Origin: Pseudomonadota bacterium
GTDB taxonomy: Bacteria > Pseudomonadota > Gammaproteobacteria > Burkholderiales > Burkholderiaceae_C
DNA length: 64,000 nucleotides
Assembly: GCA_022566735.1 (NCBI GenBank)
Contig: JADFIG010000012.1
Location: 20,516 to 84,515, forward strand
Direction: 5' to 3'
The notes below the pieces were generated by a model. The model searched no databases and had not been told where the DNA came from. It worked only from the letters and a program-made list of their open reading frames with translations. The position numbers were made by a program, and so were the translations under genes. Shown here one piece after another: positions 29,272 to 38,243 of the stretch; the first letter of the stretch is position 1; every line of letters starts with the position of its first letter.

Positions 29272-29277
29272 ATTATA
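29272..29277 (-). promoter_or_regulatory. -10 hexamer of the probable rpsU promoter
   Basis: A perfect TATAAT on the minus strand shares bases with the TAA stop of folK (29275-29273). The -35 position 17 bases away (TGGTTT) is poor. The start would be near 29265, far upstream of the rpsU ATG. Confidence 0.5.
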
Positions 29278-29857
29278 CCCCGAAATTCACCGGGAAACCA
29301 CATTTGCGTGCAATGCCTTGCGCCTGGGCGAGTTGCGCGGTGCGGGCCTCGTCGGGCAGCGGGGGAATGGGGTCGGACGCCGGGGCCGGCAAGGGGGCCA
29401 GGCCGCTCAGGGCCTCCCGCAGGGGCAGCAGCACGAAGGCGCGCTCCGTCAAACCGGGGTGCGGCAAGGTGAGCGTCGCGGTGCGCAGGCGGGCGTCGCC
29501 ATGGCACAGCAGGTCGAGGTCCAGGGTGCGCGGCGCGTGCCAGTGCGGCCGCTCGCGCCCGGCGCCTTGCTCCAGGGCCAGCAGGCTGTGCAGCAACTCG
29601 TGCGGGCCCAGGGCGGTGTCGAGCACGGCCACGGCATTGAGGTAGTCAGGGCCCTCGGCATCGACCGGGGCCGACTGGTAGAGCGAGGAGACCGCGGCCA
29701 CGCGCGTGCCCGGCAGGCCGGCCAGGGCCTGCACGGCCCCCACCAGGGCGGCCTGGACGTCGCCCAGGTTGCCGCCCAGGCCGATGCAGGCACGCTCACG
29801 CGGCACCGCGGCCAGCGCCTGGGCCGCCAGGCCAGAGGCCGGCACGGACACACTCAC
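29273..29857 (-). CDS. folK: 2-amino-4-hydroxy-6-hydroxymethyldihydropteridine pyrophosphokinase
   Basis: The product transfers pyrophosphate from ATP to 6-hydroxymethyl-dihydropterin in folate synthesis. The 194-aa frame has GLGGNLGDVQAAL near residue 25, SSLYQSAPV, and the signature RPHWHAPRTLDLDLL, followed by PHPGLTERAFVLLPL. The start is GTG at 29857, which overlaps the pcnB stop in a GTGA arrangement. Position after pcnB is the normal gene order. It is the last gene of a five-gene coupled operon. Confidence 0.95.
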   Translation of the reverse strand: MSVSVPASGLAAQALAAVPRERACIGLGGNLGDVQAALVGAVQALAGLPGTRVAAVSSLYQSAPVDAEGPDYLNAVAVLDTALGPHELLHSLLALEQGAGRERPHWHAPRTLDLDLLCHGDARLRTATLTLPHPGLTERAFVLLPLREALSGLAPLPAPASDPIPPLPDEARTAQLAQAQGIARKCGFPVNFGV

Positions 29858-31500
29858 TCGGCGTCCCCGCCACCGGTGGCACGGGCGGCACCGCCCTCGC
29901 CTGCCGGCTTGCGACGGCGGCGGCGGCGCTTGCGGGCCGGGGCGTCCGAGGACGGCCCGGCGGCATCGCCGCCCTGCTCGTCGTCCGGGCCCTCGCCTTC
30001 GGTCTGGCGCGCCACGGGGGTCTGGCGGCCACCACGGCGGCCACCGCCGGCCTGCTGCTGCAACTGGCGCGCTTCTTCCAGCATCTGGCGGCGCTCGGCG
30101 GCATCGGCCAGAGAGAAGCTCTCCCACCAGTTGGCCAGGGCCATGTCGATCTCGCCGGCCTGGGCACGCAGGCGCAGGAAGTCGAAACCGGCGCGGAAGC
30201 GGGGCTGCTCCACCAGGGTCATCGGGCCATTGCCCGTGCGGCGGTCGAAGCGCGGCTGCATGGTCCAGATCTCGCGCATGTCGGTGCCCAGCTTGCCGCG
30301 GCCGGAGATGTCGCCGATGCGGGCATCGAACACGGCGTCGGTGGCCGATTGCAGCGCCGGGAACGGCGGCTCGCCTTGCGACAGGTTGCGCTGCCAGTGC
30401 GCCAGCACGTCGTGCCACAGCAGGCAGGCCAGCAGGAAGCTGGGCGCCACCGGCTTGCCTTCCGACACGCGGCGGTCGGTGTCGGCCAGGGCCAGCTGCA
30501 CGAACTGCTCGCGCCCCGGATGGCGGCGGGCCTCGTCGAAGACGGTGTCCAGGATGGGGAAGACGCCGCGGTCCAGGCCCTGCTTGCGCAGCTGCTCGAT
30601 GGAGGCGCGCGCGTGGCCGGTCTGCAGCAGCTTGATCATCTCGTCGAACAGGCGCGACTGCGGCACGTTGCTCAGCAGGTCGGCCATCTCGCGGATGGGC
30701 TCGCGGGTCTTGGGCTCGATCTCGAAGCCCAGCTTGGCGGCAAAGCGCACCACGCGGACGATGCGCACCGGGTCCTCGCGGTAGCGGGTCTCGGGGTGGC
30801 CGATCATGCGCAGCACGCGCTTTTTCGCGTCGGGGATGCCGCCGTGGTAGTCGACGACCACCTGCGTGCGCGGGTCGTAGTACATCGCGTTGACGGTGAA
30901 GTCGCGGCGCGCGGCGTCCTGGTCCTGCGGGCCCCAGACGTTGTCGCGCAGCACGCGCCCGCTGGCGTCCACCACGTGGGACTTGTCGGCCAGTTCCTTG
31001 CGCGAGGTCTTTTCGTTGCCGGCCACCTGCTCGGCGGCGTCGGCATCGAGGTAGGCGCGGAAGGTCGAGACCTCGATGACCTCGTGCTCGCGGCCGCGGC
31101 CATGGACCACGTGGACGATGCGGAAGCGCCGCCCGATGATGAAGGCGCGGCGGAACAGGCCCTTGACCTGCTCCGGCGTGGCGTTGGTGGCCACGTCGAA
31201 GTCCTTGGGACGGTGGCCCAGGATGAGGTCGCGCACGGCGCCGCCGACGATGTAGGCCTCGTAGCCGGCATCCTGCAGGGTCTCGACGACCTTGCGGGCG
31301 CGGTCATCGACCAGCGCGGGGTCGATGCCGTGCTCGGAGGCGGGCACATCCACGCGCTTGCCCGTGGGGATGCGCGGGGGCTTGCCGCCCTTGGAGGCCG
31401 CGTGGGCGTGGCCCGCGGCGTGCGCCGCATGGGGGGCGTGGGCCGTGCGCTTGCCGGCAGCCGGCTTGCCGAGGATCTTGTGAATCAGGCTTTTGATCAT
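29854..31500 (-). CDS. pcnB: Poly(A) polymerase I
   Basis: The product adds 3' adenylate tails that mark RNA for decay. It is a class II nucleotidyltransferase of 548 aa. GGAVRDLILGHRPKDFDVAT starts at residue 86, with the catalytic Asp pair D100 and D102. The RRDFTVNAM and RYREDPVRIVRVVRFAAKLG blocks follow. The N-terminus carries a His/Ala-rich run (about 21-35), and the C-terminus an Arg-rich tail typical of PcnB. Its ATG overlaps the HAD gene stop by four bases, and its stop overlaps the folK start. Confidence 0.95.
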   Translation of the reverse strand: MIKSLIHKILGKPAAGKRTAHAPHAAHAAGHAHAASKGGKPPRIPTGKRVDVPASEHGIDPALVDDRARKVVETLQDAGYEAYIVGGAVRDLILGHRPKDFDVATNATPEQVKGLFRRAFIIGRRFRIVHVVHGRGREHEVIEVSTFRAYLDADAAEQVAGNEKTSRKELADKSHVVDASGRVLRDNVWGPQDQDAARRDFTVNAMYYDPRTQVVVDYHGGIPDAKKRVLRMIGHPETRYREDPVRIVRVVRFAAKLGFEIEPKTREPIREMADLLSNVPQSRLFDEMIKLLQTGHARASIEQLRKQGLDRGVFPILDTVFDEARRHPGREQFVQLALADTDRRVSEGKPVAPSFLLACLLWHDVLAHWQRNLSQGEPPFPALQSATDAVFDARIGDISGRGKLGTDMREIWTMQPRFDRRTGNGPMTLVEQPRFRAGFDFLRLRAQAGEIDMALANWWESFSLADAAERRQMLEEARQLQQQAGGGRRGGRQTPVARQTEGEGPDDEQGGDAAGPSSDAPARKRRRRRRKPAGEGGAARATGGGDAE

Positions 31501-32183
31501 GCAAACAGTCGAAGGATGCGCCAGCCGCGCGCCTGGGCCACGGCTTCCAGTTCGGTGCTGGGGTTGGTGGCCACCGGGTCGGTGGCACGCTCCAGCAGCG
31601 GCAGGTCGTTGGGAGAGTCGCTGTAAAAGCTCACGCGCTCGAACTGGCCCAGGTGGCGACCCTGGTCAGCCAGCCATTGTTCCACACGTGTGATCTTGCC
31701 GTCGCGGAAAGATGGCACCCCGTCGATCTGGCCCGTCACGCGCCCCCCGGCATCGCGCACCAGGCGCACGGCGATGAGCTCGTCGACGTTGAAGGCATCC
31801 GCGATCGGCCGGGTGACGAATTCGTTGGTCGCCGTGACGATGGCGATGAGGTCGCCCTCGGCGCGGTGGCGCTCGACCAGCTCGACGGCCTGGGGCTGGA
31901 TGGCCGGCAGGATGACCTGCTCCATGAAGGACTGCTGCAGCGCCTGCTGGGCCAGTTCGTCCATCTGGCGCCAGACGCTGGTGGAAAACGCGATGTAGTC
32001 GTCCAGCACCAGGGTGCCTTCGCGGTACTGCTGGTAGAAGCCGTCGTTGCGGCGGCGGTAGTCCTCGGCATCGGCCAGGCCCTGGCGGATGAGGAATTCG
32101 CCGAACTCGTGGTCGGAGTCCAGTGGCAGCAGGGTGTGGTCGAGGTCGAACAGGCAGAGGTTCATGGCAGGAGAGGATGTCAT
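31497..32183 (-). CDS. HAD-IB family phosphatase
   Basis: A haloacid dehalogenase-type phosphatase (228 aa) of the SerB-like IB subfamily. Motif I is FDLDHTLL with D13 and D15; motif II is IVTATNEF; motif III/IV is FYSDSPNDLPLLE. Substrate is not known for these Burkholderiales proteins; phosphoserine is one possibility. The ATG at 32183 overlaps the hda stop (ATGA). An internal ATG seven codons later, directly before the catalytic block, is an alternative start. Confidence 0.9.
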   Translation of the reverse strand: MTSSPAMNLCLFDLDHTLLPLDSDHEFGEFLIRQGLADAEDYRRRNDGFYQQYREGTLVLDDYIAFSTSVWRQMDELAQQALQQSFMEQVILPAIQPQAVELVERHRAEGDLIAIVTATNEFVTRPIADAFNVDELIAVRLVRDAGGRVTGQIDGVPSFRDGKITRVEQWLADQGRHLGQFERVSFYSDSPNDLPLLERATDPVATNPSTELEAVAQARGWRILRLFA

Positions 32184-32941
32184 GCCGGCTCGCTGGCCAG
32201 CATCTGCTTGAGCAGGGGCACGGTGACGGCCCGGTGGGCCGACAGCGCGTAGCGGTCGAGGCGGTCGAGCAGGCCCATCAGCGAGCCCAGGTCGCGCTGG
32301 TGGCGGGTCAGCAGGTGGCTGACCACGTCCTCGTGGAGGGCCATGCCGCGGCGGGCGGCGTCTTGCTGCAGCACCTGGCGCAGGCCGGCGTCGTCCAGCG
32401 GCTGGAGGGCAAAGCTCAGGCCCCAGCCCAGGCGGGTGCGCAGGTCATCGCGCACGGGCAGGTCCACCGAAGGCACCCGACCGGCCGCGAAGATGAACAA
32501 GGGCGCAGCCTCTGCCGAGGCGGCCGCCGCCGACTCGATGAAGAGCTTGAAGGCCAGGTGCTGGGCCTGCTCGTCCAGGCGCTCGCAATCGTCGATCAGG
32601 GCCAGGGTGGGCGCCTCGGGCTGGGGGGCCTCCCACATCTGGCAGGTCTGGGCGTTGAGCCAGACCACGCCGAAGCCCAGGGCCAGCGCGCGCTCGACCA
32701 TGGCGCGCAGCAAGTGGGTCTTGCCCACGCCGGGCTCCCCCCAGAGGTAGATCGGCGACAGCGGGCCGTCGGTGGCCGGCCAGGCCTTCAGCCAGGCCAG
32801 CGCCTCGGCGTTGGCCCCCGGCAGGAAGGCGTCGAGGTCGGGGACGGACTCGGGTCCCAGGTCGAGCAGGAGCTGGCGCATCGGCGTGGCGCGCGACGCC
32901 AGGGCCTGCAGGCCGGTGAGGGGTGCGGCAGAACCTGTCAT
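32180..32941 (-). CDS. hda: DnaA regulatory inactivator Hda
   Basis: Hda binds the sliding clamp and stimulates ATP hydrolysis by DnaA after initiation. The 253-residue protein has a clamp-binding motif near the N-terminus (QLLLDLG, residues 23-29) and a DnaA-type AAA+ fold with Walker A GEPGVGKT (68-75). ALIDDCERLDEQAQ is Walker B. There is no DNA-binding domain IV, which separates it from DnaA itself. Start and stop both overlap neighbours by four bases. Confidence 0.93.
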   Translation of the reverse strand: MTGSAAPLTGLQALASRATPMRQLLLDLGPESVPDLDAFLPGANAEALAWLKAWPATDGPLSPIYLWGEPGVGKTHLLRAMVERALALGFGVVWLNAQTCQMWEAPQPEAPTLALIDDCERLDEQAQHLAFKLFIESAAAASAEAAPLFIFAAGRVPSVDLPVRDDLRTRLGWGLSFALQPLDDAGLRQVLQQDAARRGMALHEDVVSHLLTRHQRDLGSLMGLLDRLDRYALSAHRAVTVPLLKQMLASEPA

Positions 32942-34014
32942 GGCGCACCGAAGAAGGCGCTGTCGCGGTAATGGCCCAGCAGGTGACGCCCCAGCACCGT
33001 CAGGCAGGCCGCGCAGGGCAAGGCCACCAGGATCCCCCAGAAGCCCAGCCACTGACCGAACAGCATCAGCGCCAGGATGACGCCCAGCGGATGCAGGCCG
33101 ATGCGTTCACCGACCAGGCGGGGGGTGAGGAAGAAGCTCTCGATCACCTGGCCCAGGCCGTAGACCACCGCCACCGCGATCAGCGGATAAGACACCCCGC
33201 CGGCCGCAAATTGCAGCAGCCCGGCCACCAGCGCCAGCAACATCCCCAGGCCGAAACCCAGGTAGGGAATGCACACCGCCAGGCCGGTGAACACCCCGAT
33301 GGGCAAGGCCAGGCGGAAGCCCGCCAGGCTCAGGCCCAGGCTGTAGTACACCGCCAGGATCAGCATGACCAGCAACTGGCCGCGCAGGTACTGGCCCATG
33401 AGGGCGTCCATCTCGTCGCGCAGGGCGTGCACGTGCGGGCGCCAGCGCGGCGGCAGCAGGCCATCGGCCAGGCCGGTCAGGCGGTGCCAGTCCAGCAGCC
33501 AGTAGAACGCGAGCATGGGCACGAGCACCGCCAGGCCCGCCAGGGTCATCAGGCTGGAGCCGCCGACCAGCGCGGACTGCCACAGCGCCGCGCCCCACTC
33601 GGCCGCATGGGTCTGCACGAGGTTGGCGAGCTCGGCCTTGAGTTCATCGACGCTCGTGGGCGGCTCCAGGCCGAACTGCTGCAGGTGCGGCACGATGCCC
33701 TTCCACAGCGAGACCAGCAGGTCGGGCAGCTGCGCACGCACCATCGGCACCAGCTGGGACACGATGGGCACCAGCAGCACCAGCAACACGGACACCAGCA
33801 CCAGCAACAGGGCCAGGCAGCCGCCGACGGCCAGGGCGCGCGGCACGCGGGAGCGCTCCAGCCGGGCCACGGCCGGCTCCAGCACATAGGCCACCACCAG
33901 GCTGATGATGAAAGGCAGCAGCACGCTGGCGTGCCACCACACCGCGGCGGCGGCCAGGGCGGCGCACAGCCAGGGCAGGAGGGAGCGGAGGACGCTGGGA
34001 GGAGACGCGGTCAT
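32938..34014 (-). CDS. AI-2E family transporter (PerM/YdiK-type membrane protein)
   Basis: An inner-membrane protein of 358 aa with about eight hydrophobic segments. The C-terminal block GLGQVIESFFLTPRLVGERI and LHPLGVILALMLFGQWLGFW is the family signature. Members were named for autoinducer-2 export, but many act as Na+/H+ antiporters or are unassigned. It heads the coupled run with hda, HAD phosphatase, pcnB and folK, so its promoter between 34015 and 34128 drives all five. Confidence 0.9.
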   Translation of the reverse strand: MTASPPSVLRSLLPWLCAALAAAAVWWHASVLLPFIISLVVAYVLEPAVARLERSRVPRALAVGGCLALLLVLVSVLLVLLVPIVSQLVPMVRAQLPDLLVSLWKGIVPHLQQFGLEPPTSVDELKAELANLVQTHAAEWGAALWQSALVGGSSLMTLAGLAVLVPMLAFYWLLDWHRLTGLADGLLPPRWRPHVHALRDEMDALMGQYLRGQLLVMLILAVYYSLGLSLAGFRLALPIGVFTGLAVCIPYLGFGLGMLLALVAGLLQFAAGGVSYPLIAVAVVYGLGQVIESFFLTPRLVGERIGLHPLGVILALMLFGQWLGFWGILVALPCAACLTVLGRHLLGHYRDSAFFGAP

Positions 34015-34128
34015 GTGCGCCGCATTTTATCGGCCCGATCGACCTTGGCATCCGGCAGCCATCGCGCCCTCACCGAAGCGCAGCACCGCACTACACTCGC
34101 CACATCCCCGTGGAACGTCTGTGAACGC

Positions 34129-34746
34129 ATGAACCTGTCCGAACTCGATCCCCGCGCCGTGGCCGCCCTGGGCGCACTGGCCGCCTACCTCATCGGCTCC
34201 CTGTCCTTCGCCGTGATCGTCAGCCGCCTCTTCGGCCTGGCCGATCCGCGCAGCTACGGCTCCGGCAACCCCGGCGCCACCAACGTGCTGCGTTCGGGCA
34301 ACAAGGCCGCGGCCGTGCTGACGCTGGTGTTCGACGCGCTCAAGGGCCATGTGCCGGTGGTGATCGCCCAGCAACTGGGCCTGGACGCCCTGGCCGTGAG
34401 CGCCGTGGGCCTGGGCGCCTTCATCGGCCACCTCTGGCCCGTCTTCTTCAAGTTCGAAGGCGGCAAGGGCGTGGCCACGGCCGCGGGCGTGCTGTTCGGC
34501 TTTGCCCCGGCGCTGGGCGGCCTGGTGCTGCTGGTCTGGCTGGGCATGGCCGTGGTGTTCCGCTACTCCTCGCTGGCCGCGCTGACGGCCTCGCTGTCGG
34601 CCCCGGTCATCCAGTTCCTGGGCTGGGGCTGGGGCCCCGCCACGGTGGTGACGCTGGTGATGAGCGCCCTGCTCATCTGGCGCCACGAGGCCAACATCCG
34701 CAAGCTGCTGGCCGGCCAGGAAAGCAAGCTGGGGCAGAAGGCCTGA
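34129..34746 (+). CDS. plsY: Acyl-phosphate:glycerol-3-phosphate acyltransferase
   Basis: The product performs the first acylation of glycerol-3-phosphate from acyl phosphate, in the cytoplasmic membrane. The 205-aa frame has five hydrophobic segments and the three conserved loops: RSYGSGNPGATNVLRSGNK, HLWPVFFKFEGGKGVATAAG, and RHEANIRKLLAGQE near the end. The ATG is at 34129. The next gene starts one base after its stop, so both are transcribed together. Confidence 0.95.
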   Translation: MNLSELDPRAVAALGALAAYLIGSLSFAVIVSRLFGLADPRSYGSGNPGATNVLRSGNKAAAVLTLVFDALKGHVPVVIAQQLGLDALAVSAVGLGAFIGHLWPVFFKFEGGKGVATAAGVLFGFAPALGGLVLLVWLGMAVVFRYSSLAALTASLSAPVIQFLGWGWGPATVVTLVMSALLIWRHEANIRKLLAGQESKLGQKA

Positions 34747-34747
34747 G

Positions 34748-35221
34748 ATGGTTCAGTGGGCCTCGCTGCGCAGCCTGGCGCTGGTGATGCTGCTGGTGTG
34801 GGGCGGCAGCCAGGCCCTGTCCTGGTGGCAGGACCAGCGCTTTGCCGAGGCCGTGAGGCTGGGCAGCCAGCGCCACGAACTCGTCGTCTACAGCACCGAC
34901 ACCTGCCCCTACTGCGCCCGCGCCCGCGCCTGGCTGGATGCGAACGGCGCGCGCTGGCGCGAATGCAATGTCGAGCGCGACGCGGCCTGCCAGCGCAGCT
35001 ACCAGGACCAGGGCGCCCCGGGCGTGCCCCTGGTGCAGGTGAGGTCGCAGTCAGGAGCGCCGCCGGGGCCGCCTTCGGCCTCGCTGTGGCACCTGGGCTT
35101 CAGCCCCGCCTGGGTGGCCTCGGCCATGGACAAGCTGTCGGCCCAAGGCCCGACGGAGCCGCCCGCCCCGCGTGCAACTCAGGCCGCCAGCCCGAGCCTG
35201 GCGAGCTCGCCGCGGCCCTGA
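34748..35221 (+). CDS. Membrane-anchored glutaredoxin-like protein
   Basis: A 157-residue protein with one N-terminal hydrophobic segment (about 8-28) and a glutaredoxin fold carrying the redox motif CPYC at 53-56 (YSTDTCPYCARARAWL). The cis-Pro region is GAPGVPLVQV. The anchor puts the thiol domain on one side of the cytoplasmic membrane, probably outside. The tail after residue 130 is low-complexity and overlaps the end of yciO on the other strand by 43 bases. Partner proteins are unknown. Confidence 0.82.
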   Translation: MVQWASLRSLALVMLLVWGGSQALSWWQDQRFAEAVRLGSQRHELVVYSTDTCPYCARARAWLDANGARWRECNVERDAACQRSYQDQGAPGVPLVQVRSQSGAPPGPPSASLWHLGFSPAWVASAMDKLSAQGPTEPPAPRATQAASPSLASSPRP

Positions 35222-35808
35222 CGCAGCACCTCGGCGCCACCGCCGCTGAGGTCGATCACCGTGGTCGGCTCGCGCGGGCAGGCACCGGCATCGACGATCG
35301 CCTGGATGCGCTTGCCCAGCGCCTCTTCGATGGCGTCGGCGTCGTTGAGCGCCTCCTCCTGGCCGGGCAGGATCAGCGTGGTCGCCAGCAGCGGCTGCCC
35401 CATCACCTCCAGCAGCGCCTGGGTGACGGGGTGGTCCGGCACGCGCAGCCCGATGGTGCGGCGCGAGGGGTGCGACACCCGGCGCGGCACTTCCTTGGTC
35501 GCTTCCAGGATGAAGGTGTAGGGGCCCGGCGTGCCCAGCTTGAGCAGCCGGTACTGCTGGTTGTCCACGCGGGCGTAGCTGGCCAGCTCGGAGAGGTCGC
35601 GGCACAGCAGGGTCAGGTGGTGGCGTTCGTCGACGCCGCGGATGCGCCGCAAGGCATCGACCGCGGCCTTGTCATCGAGGTGGCAGACCAGCGCGTAGCT
35701 GGAGTCGGTCGGCACCGCCGCCAAGCCGCCCTGGTGCAGCCAATCGCAAGCCTGCTTGAGCAAGCGCACCTGCGGCTGCTCCGGATGGACTTCGTAGCGC
35801 AGGGCCAT
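35179..35808 (-). CDS. yciO: YciO/Sua5/YrdC-family protein
   Basis: A protein of the L-threonylcarbamoyladenylate synthase superfamily, YciO branch (209 aa). YrdC and Sua5 make the intermediate for tRNA t6A; the role of YciO is uncertain. Seen here: GLAAVPTDSSYALVCHLDD, TGPYTFILEATKEVPRR-type block (LGTPGPYTFILEAT), and TIGLRVPDHPVTQALLE. It lies six bases downstream of the PHP phosphatase gene, a common pairing. A second YrdC-type gene elsewhere would be expected for tRNA modification. Confidence 0.88.
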   Translation of the reverse strand: MALRYEVHPEQPQVRLLKQACDWLHQGGLAAVPTDSSYALVCHLDDKAAVDALRRIRGVDERHHLTLLCRDLSELASYARVDNQQYRLLKLGTPGPYTFILEATKEVPRRVSHPSRRTIGLRVPDHPVTQALLEVMGQPLLATTLILPGQEEALNDADAIEEALGKRIQAIVDAGACPREPTTVIDLSGGGAEVLRQGRGELARLGLAA

Positions 35809-35814
35809 GGTGGT

Positions 35815-36666
35815 TCAGGGGTGCAGGACCCGGTCGGCCAGCGCCTCCCACACCGGCGTGAGCCGGCCTGGCAGGTTGGGCAGCGTGCCCAGGTCGGTGT
35901 GGCTCTCGGTGGGGTCGTGGAAATCGGAGCCGCGCGAGGCCAGCAAGTCGAACTCGCGGGCCATGTCGGCGTATTCCTGGTACTCCGGCACGGTGTGGCT
36001 GCCGGTCACCACCTCCACCGCCTGCCCGCCATGGGCCTTGAACTCGGAGAACAGCGCGTACTCCTCGTTGGGGGTGAAGTCGTAGCGGCCCGGGTGCGCG
36101 ATGACGGCGATGCCGCCGGCCCCGGTGATCCAGTGCACGGCGTCCTTGAGGCTGGCCCAGCGGTGCGGCACGAAGCCGGGCTTGCCCTCGGCCAGGTAGC
36201 GCCGGAACACCTCGTGCGGATCGGCACATGCGCCGGTCTCGACGATGTAGCGGGCGAAGTGCGTGCGCGAGATCAGGTCAGGGTTGCCCACGTACTTCAG
36301 CGCGCCTTCGAACGCCCCGGGGATGCCGGCCTTGGCCAGTTCGTCGGCCATGTCGCGGGCGCGGCGTTCGCGGCCACCGCGGGTGTCGGCCAGGCCCTGG
36401 CGAAGTTGCGCGTTGTCCGGATCGAAGCCCAGGCCGACGATGTGGACGGTCTTGTGCAGGAAGGTCACCGAGATCTCGGTGCCCGGCAGGTAGCCCATGC
36501 CCAGGGCCGCTGCGGCAGCCCGGGCGCGGTGCTGGCCGCCGACCTCGTCGTGGTCGGTCAGGGACCACAGCGCCACCCCATTGCGCTGCGCGCGCGCGGC
36601 GACGTCTTCCGGTGACAAGGTGCCGTCGGAGACGTTGGAGTGGCAGTGCAGGTCGGCGTTGAGCAC
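35815..36666 (-). CDS. PHP-domain 3',5'-nucleotide phosphatase (RNase AM/YciV type)
   Basis: A metal-dependent phosphoesterase of the PHP family (283 aa). E. coli YciV (Rnm) trims 5' ends of rRNA and removes 3' phosphate from nucleoside 3',5'-bisphosphate. Metal ligands are visible in DLHCHSNVSDG (D5, H7, H9), LTDHDEVGG, PGTEIS, IAHPGRYDF and RGSDFHDP. The start is the ATG of MLNADLH at 36666. It is followed at once by yciO. Confidence 0.9.
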   Translation of the reverse strand: MLNADLHCHSNVSDGTLSPEDVAARAQRNGVALWSLTDHDEVGGQHRARAAAAALGMGYLPGTEISVTFLHKTVHIVGLGFDPDNAQLRQGLADTRGGRERRARDMADELAKAGIPGAFEGALKYVGNPDLISRTHFARYIVETGACADPHEVFRRYLAEGKPGFVPHRWASLKDAVHWITGAGGIAVIAHPGRYDFTPNEEYALFSEFKAHGGQAVEVVTGSHTVPEYQEYADMAREFDLLASRGSDFHDPTESHTDLGTLPNLPGRLTPVWEALADRVLHP

Positions 36667-36733
36667 GGTGGGCGTTGAACGGATGAGGATGGAATGCTAG
36701 CAAGCCCTCGCGCCAGGCGCCGGGCGCCTGCGC

Positions 36734-37129
36734 TTAACCCCAGCGGGCAGCATGGCGAGCCTGCTGCACCGCGTGGGCCTGCAGGCTGGCCAGGGCCAGC
36801 TCCCGCACCAGTTGTTCGTTGACGGGCTGGCGGTAGCGCGACTTGATGTGGCGCATGCCCTTGCCAGCGCCTTCCAGCTCGGGGAACTCGCCCACGAGCA
36901 TGACGCCGTTGAACACCTGCAGGTGCGCATTGGCCTTGAAGAGCACGATGGCCAGCAGGTTGTCGTTGTCCTGCATGAAGCACAGGTTGCCCCACTTCAC
37001 CTCGGGGCGCAGGGTCGGTGCGGCGGCCAGGATGGCTTTGTGCATGGCCTGAGCGGTTTCGCGCTGCTCGGGCCGCAGGCTGTCGTAGAACGCGTTGACC
37101 AACGCAGGAGATTGAAGCGGACGGCGCAT
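36734..37129 (-). CDS. DUF1801 domain protein
   Basis: A 131-residue protein of the DUF1801 (YdhG-like) family. Function is unknown; the fold is a small alpha/beta sandwich. Recognisable segments are PTLRPEVKWGNLCFM, ANAHLQVFNGVMLVG and GKGMRHIKSRYRQPVNE. The ATG is at 37129; the longer open frame upstream does not look coding. It stands 67 bases from the PHP gene on the same strand. Confidence 0.82.
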   Translation of the reverse strand: MRRPLQSPALVNAFYDSLRPEQRETAQAMHKAILAAAPTLRPEVKWGNLCFMQDNDNLLAIVLFKANAHLQVFNGVMLVGEFPELEGAGKGMRHIKSRYRQPVNEQLVRELALASLQAHAVQQARHAARWG

Positions 37130-37440
37130 GGGGGTAGGCCCAAAGAAAGAGGTACAACACTCGACACCGCTGCCCTCACACCCCCTCCCTGAGGCCGCAT
37201 TCGACCCCTGTGTGATGGCAATGCCGGCAGGATGCCAGGGCTGCATGCGCTCGGACGGTGGCGCTGTTGTCTCTTCCCGTCTTTGTGATGTGCAGCGTCG
37301 GCGTGTCGCCGGCATGCGCGGCAAGGCCTGCGCGATGCGTTCTGCCCGATGTCGGCGCCCATTGTAACGGAGCGTAATGGACGCCGCCGGCCCGGCCATG
37401 ATACCCCCCGGCGGTATCCGTGCAGGAAGTCTCGGCCGGC
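37130..37440. other. Intergenic stretch between the DUF1801 gene and dcd
   Basis: I see no gene. A dyad GATACC/GGTATC (37400-37418) lies just after the dcd stop; it lacks a T-run and is at best a weak terminator. The promoter for the DUF1801 gene should be here but is not clear. Confidence 0.45.
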
Positions 37441-38010
<570 letters not shown>

Positions 38011-38087
38011 TGCGTGCGTGCTCCTGTGACGAACCTGTGATTGTGCTTCAGGAAGCGCTTCATGACAGCGCTGTCACGCAGCCCGCG

Positions 38088-38126
38088 CCGCGCCCCAGTC
38101 TGGGCACCCGCGCCCCAATCTGGCGC
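38088..38126 (+). repeat. Tandem imperfect repeats 20 bp apart upstream of narK
   Basis: A 16-base sequence (CCGCGCCCCARTCTGG) occurs at 38088 and 38108 with one mismatch, exactly two helical turns apart. The second copy sits in a dyad, GCCCC-N5-GGCGC (38112-38126), close to the NtrC site GCACC-N5-GGTGC. They lie about 50-85 bases upstream of a sigma-54-like promoter, the normal place for enhancer sites. Confidence 0.5.
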
Positions 38127-38171
38127 AGCGCCGCCGTGCCGCCGGGGGGCGCCTGCCCAGCGTGGCGATCG

Positions 38172-38187
38172 TGGCATGCTTTTCGCA
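38172..38187 (+). promoter_or_regulatory. Sigma-54-type promoter of narK
   Basis: TGGCATGCTTTTCGCA fits the -24/-12 consensus TGGCAYG-N4-TTGCW, with only T to C at one -12 position, as in E. coli glnAp2. Start site would be near 38198, and the ATG is at 38244. Confidence 0.6.
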
Positions 38188-38243
38188 TACATCGGTGGCA
38201 TAAGCCGGCGCGCCCAAGACGCCGGCACACGCTGAGGCCACCG

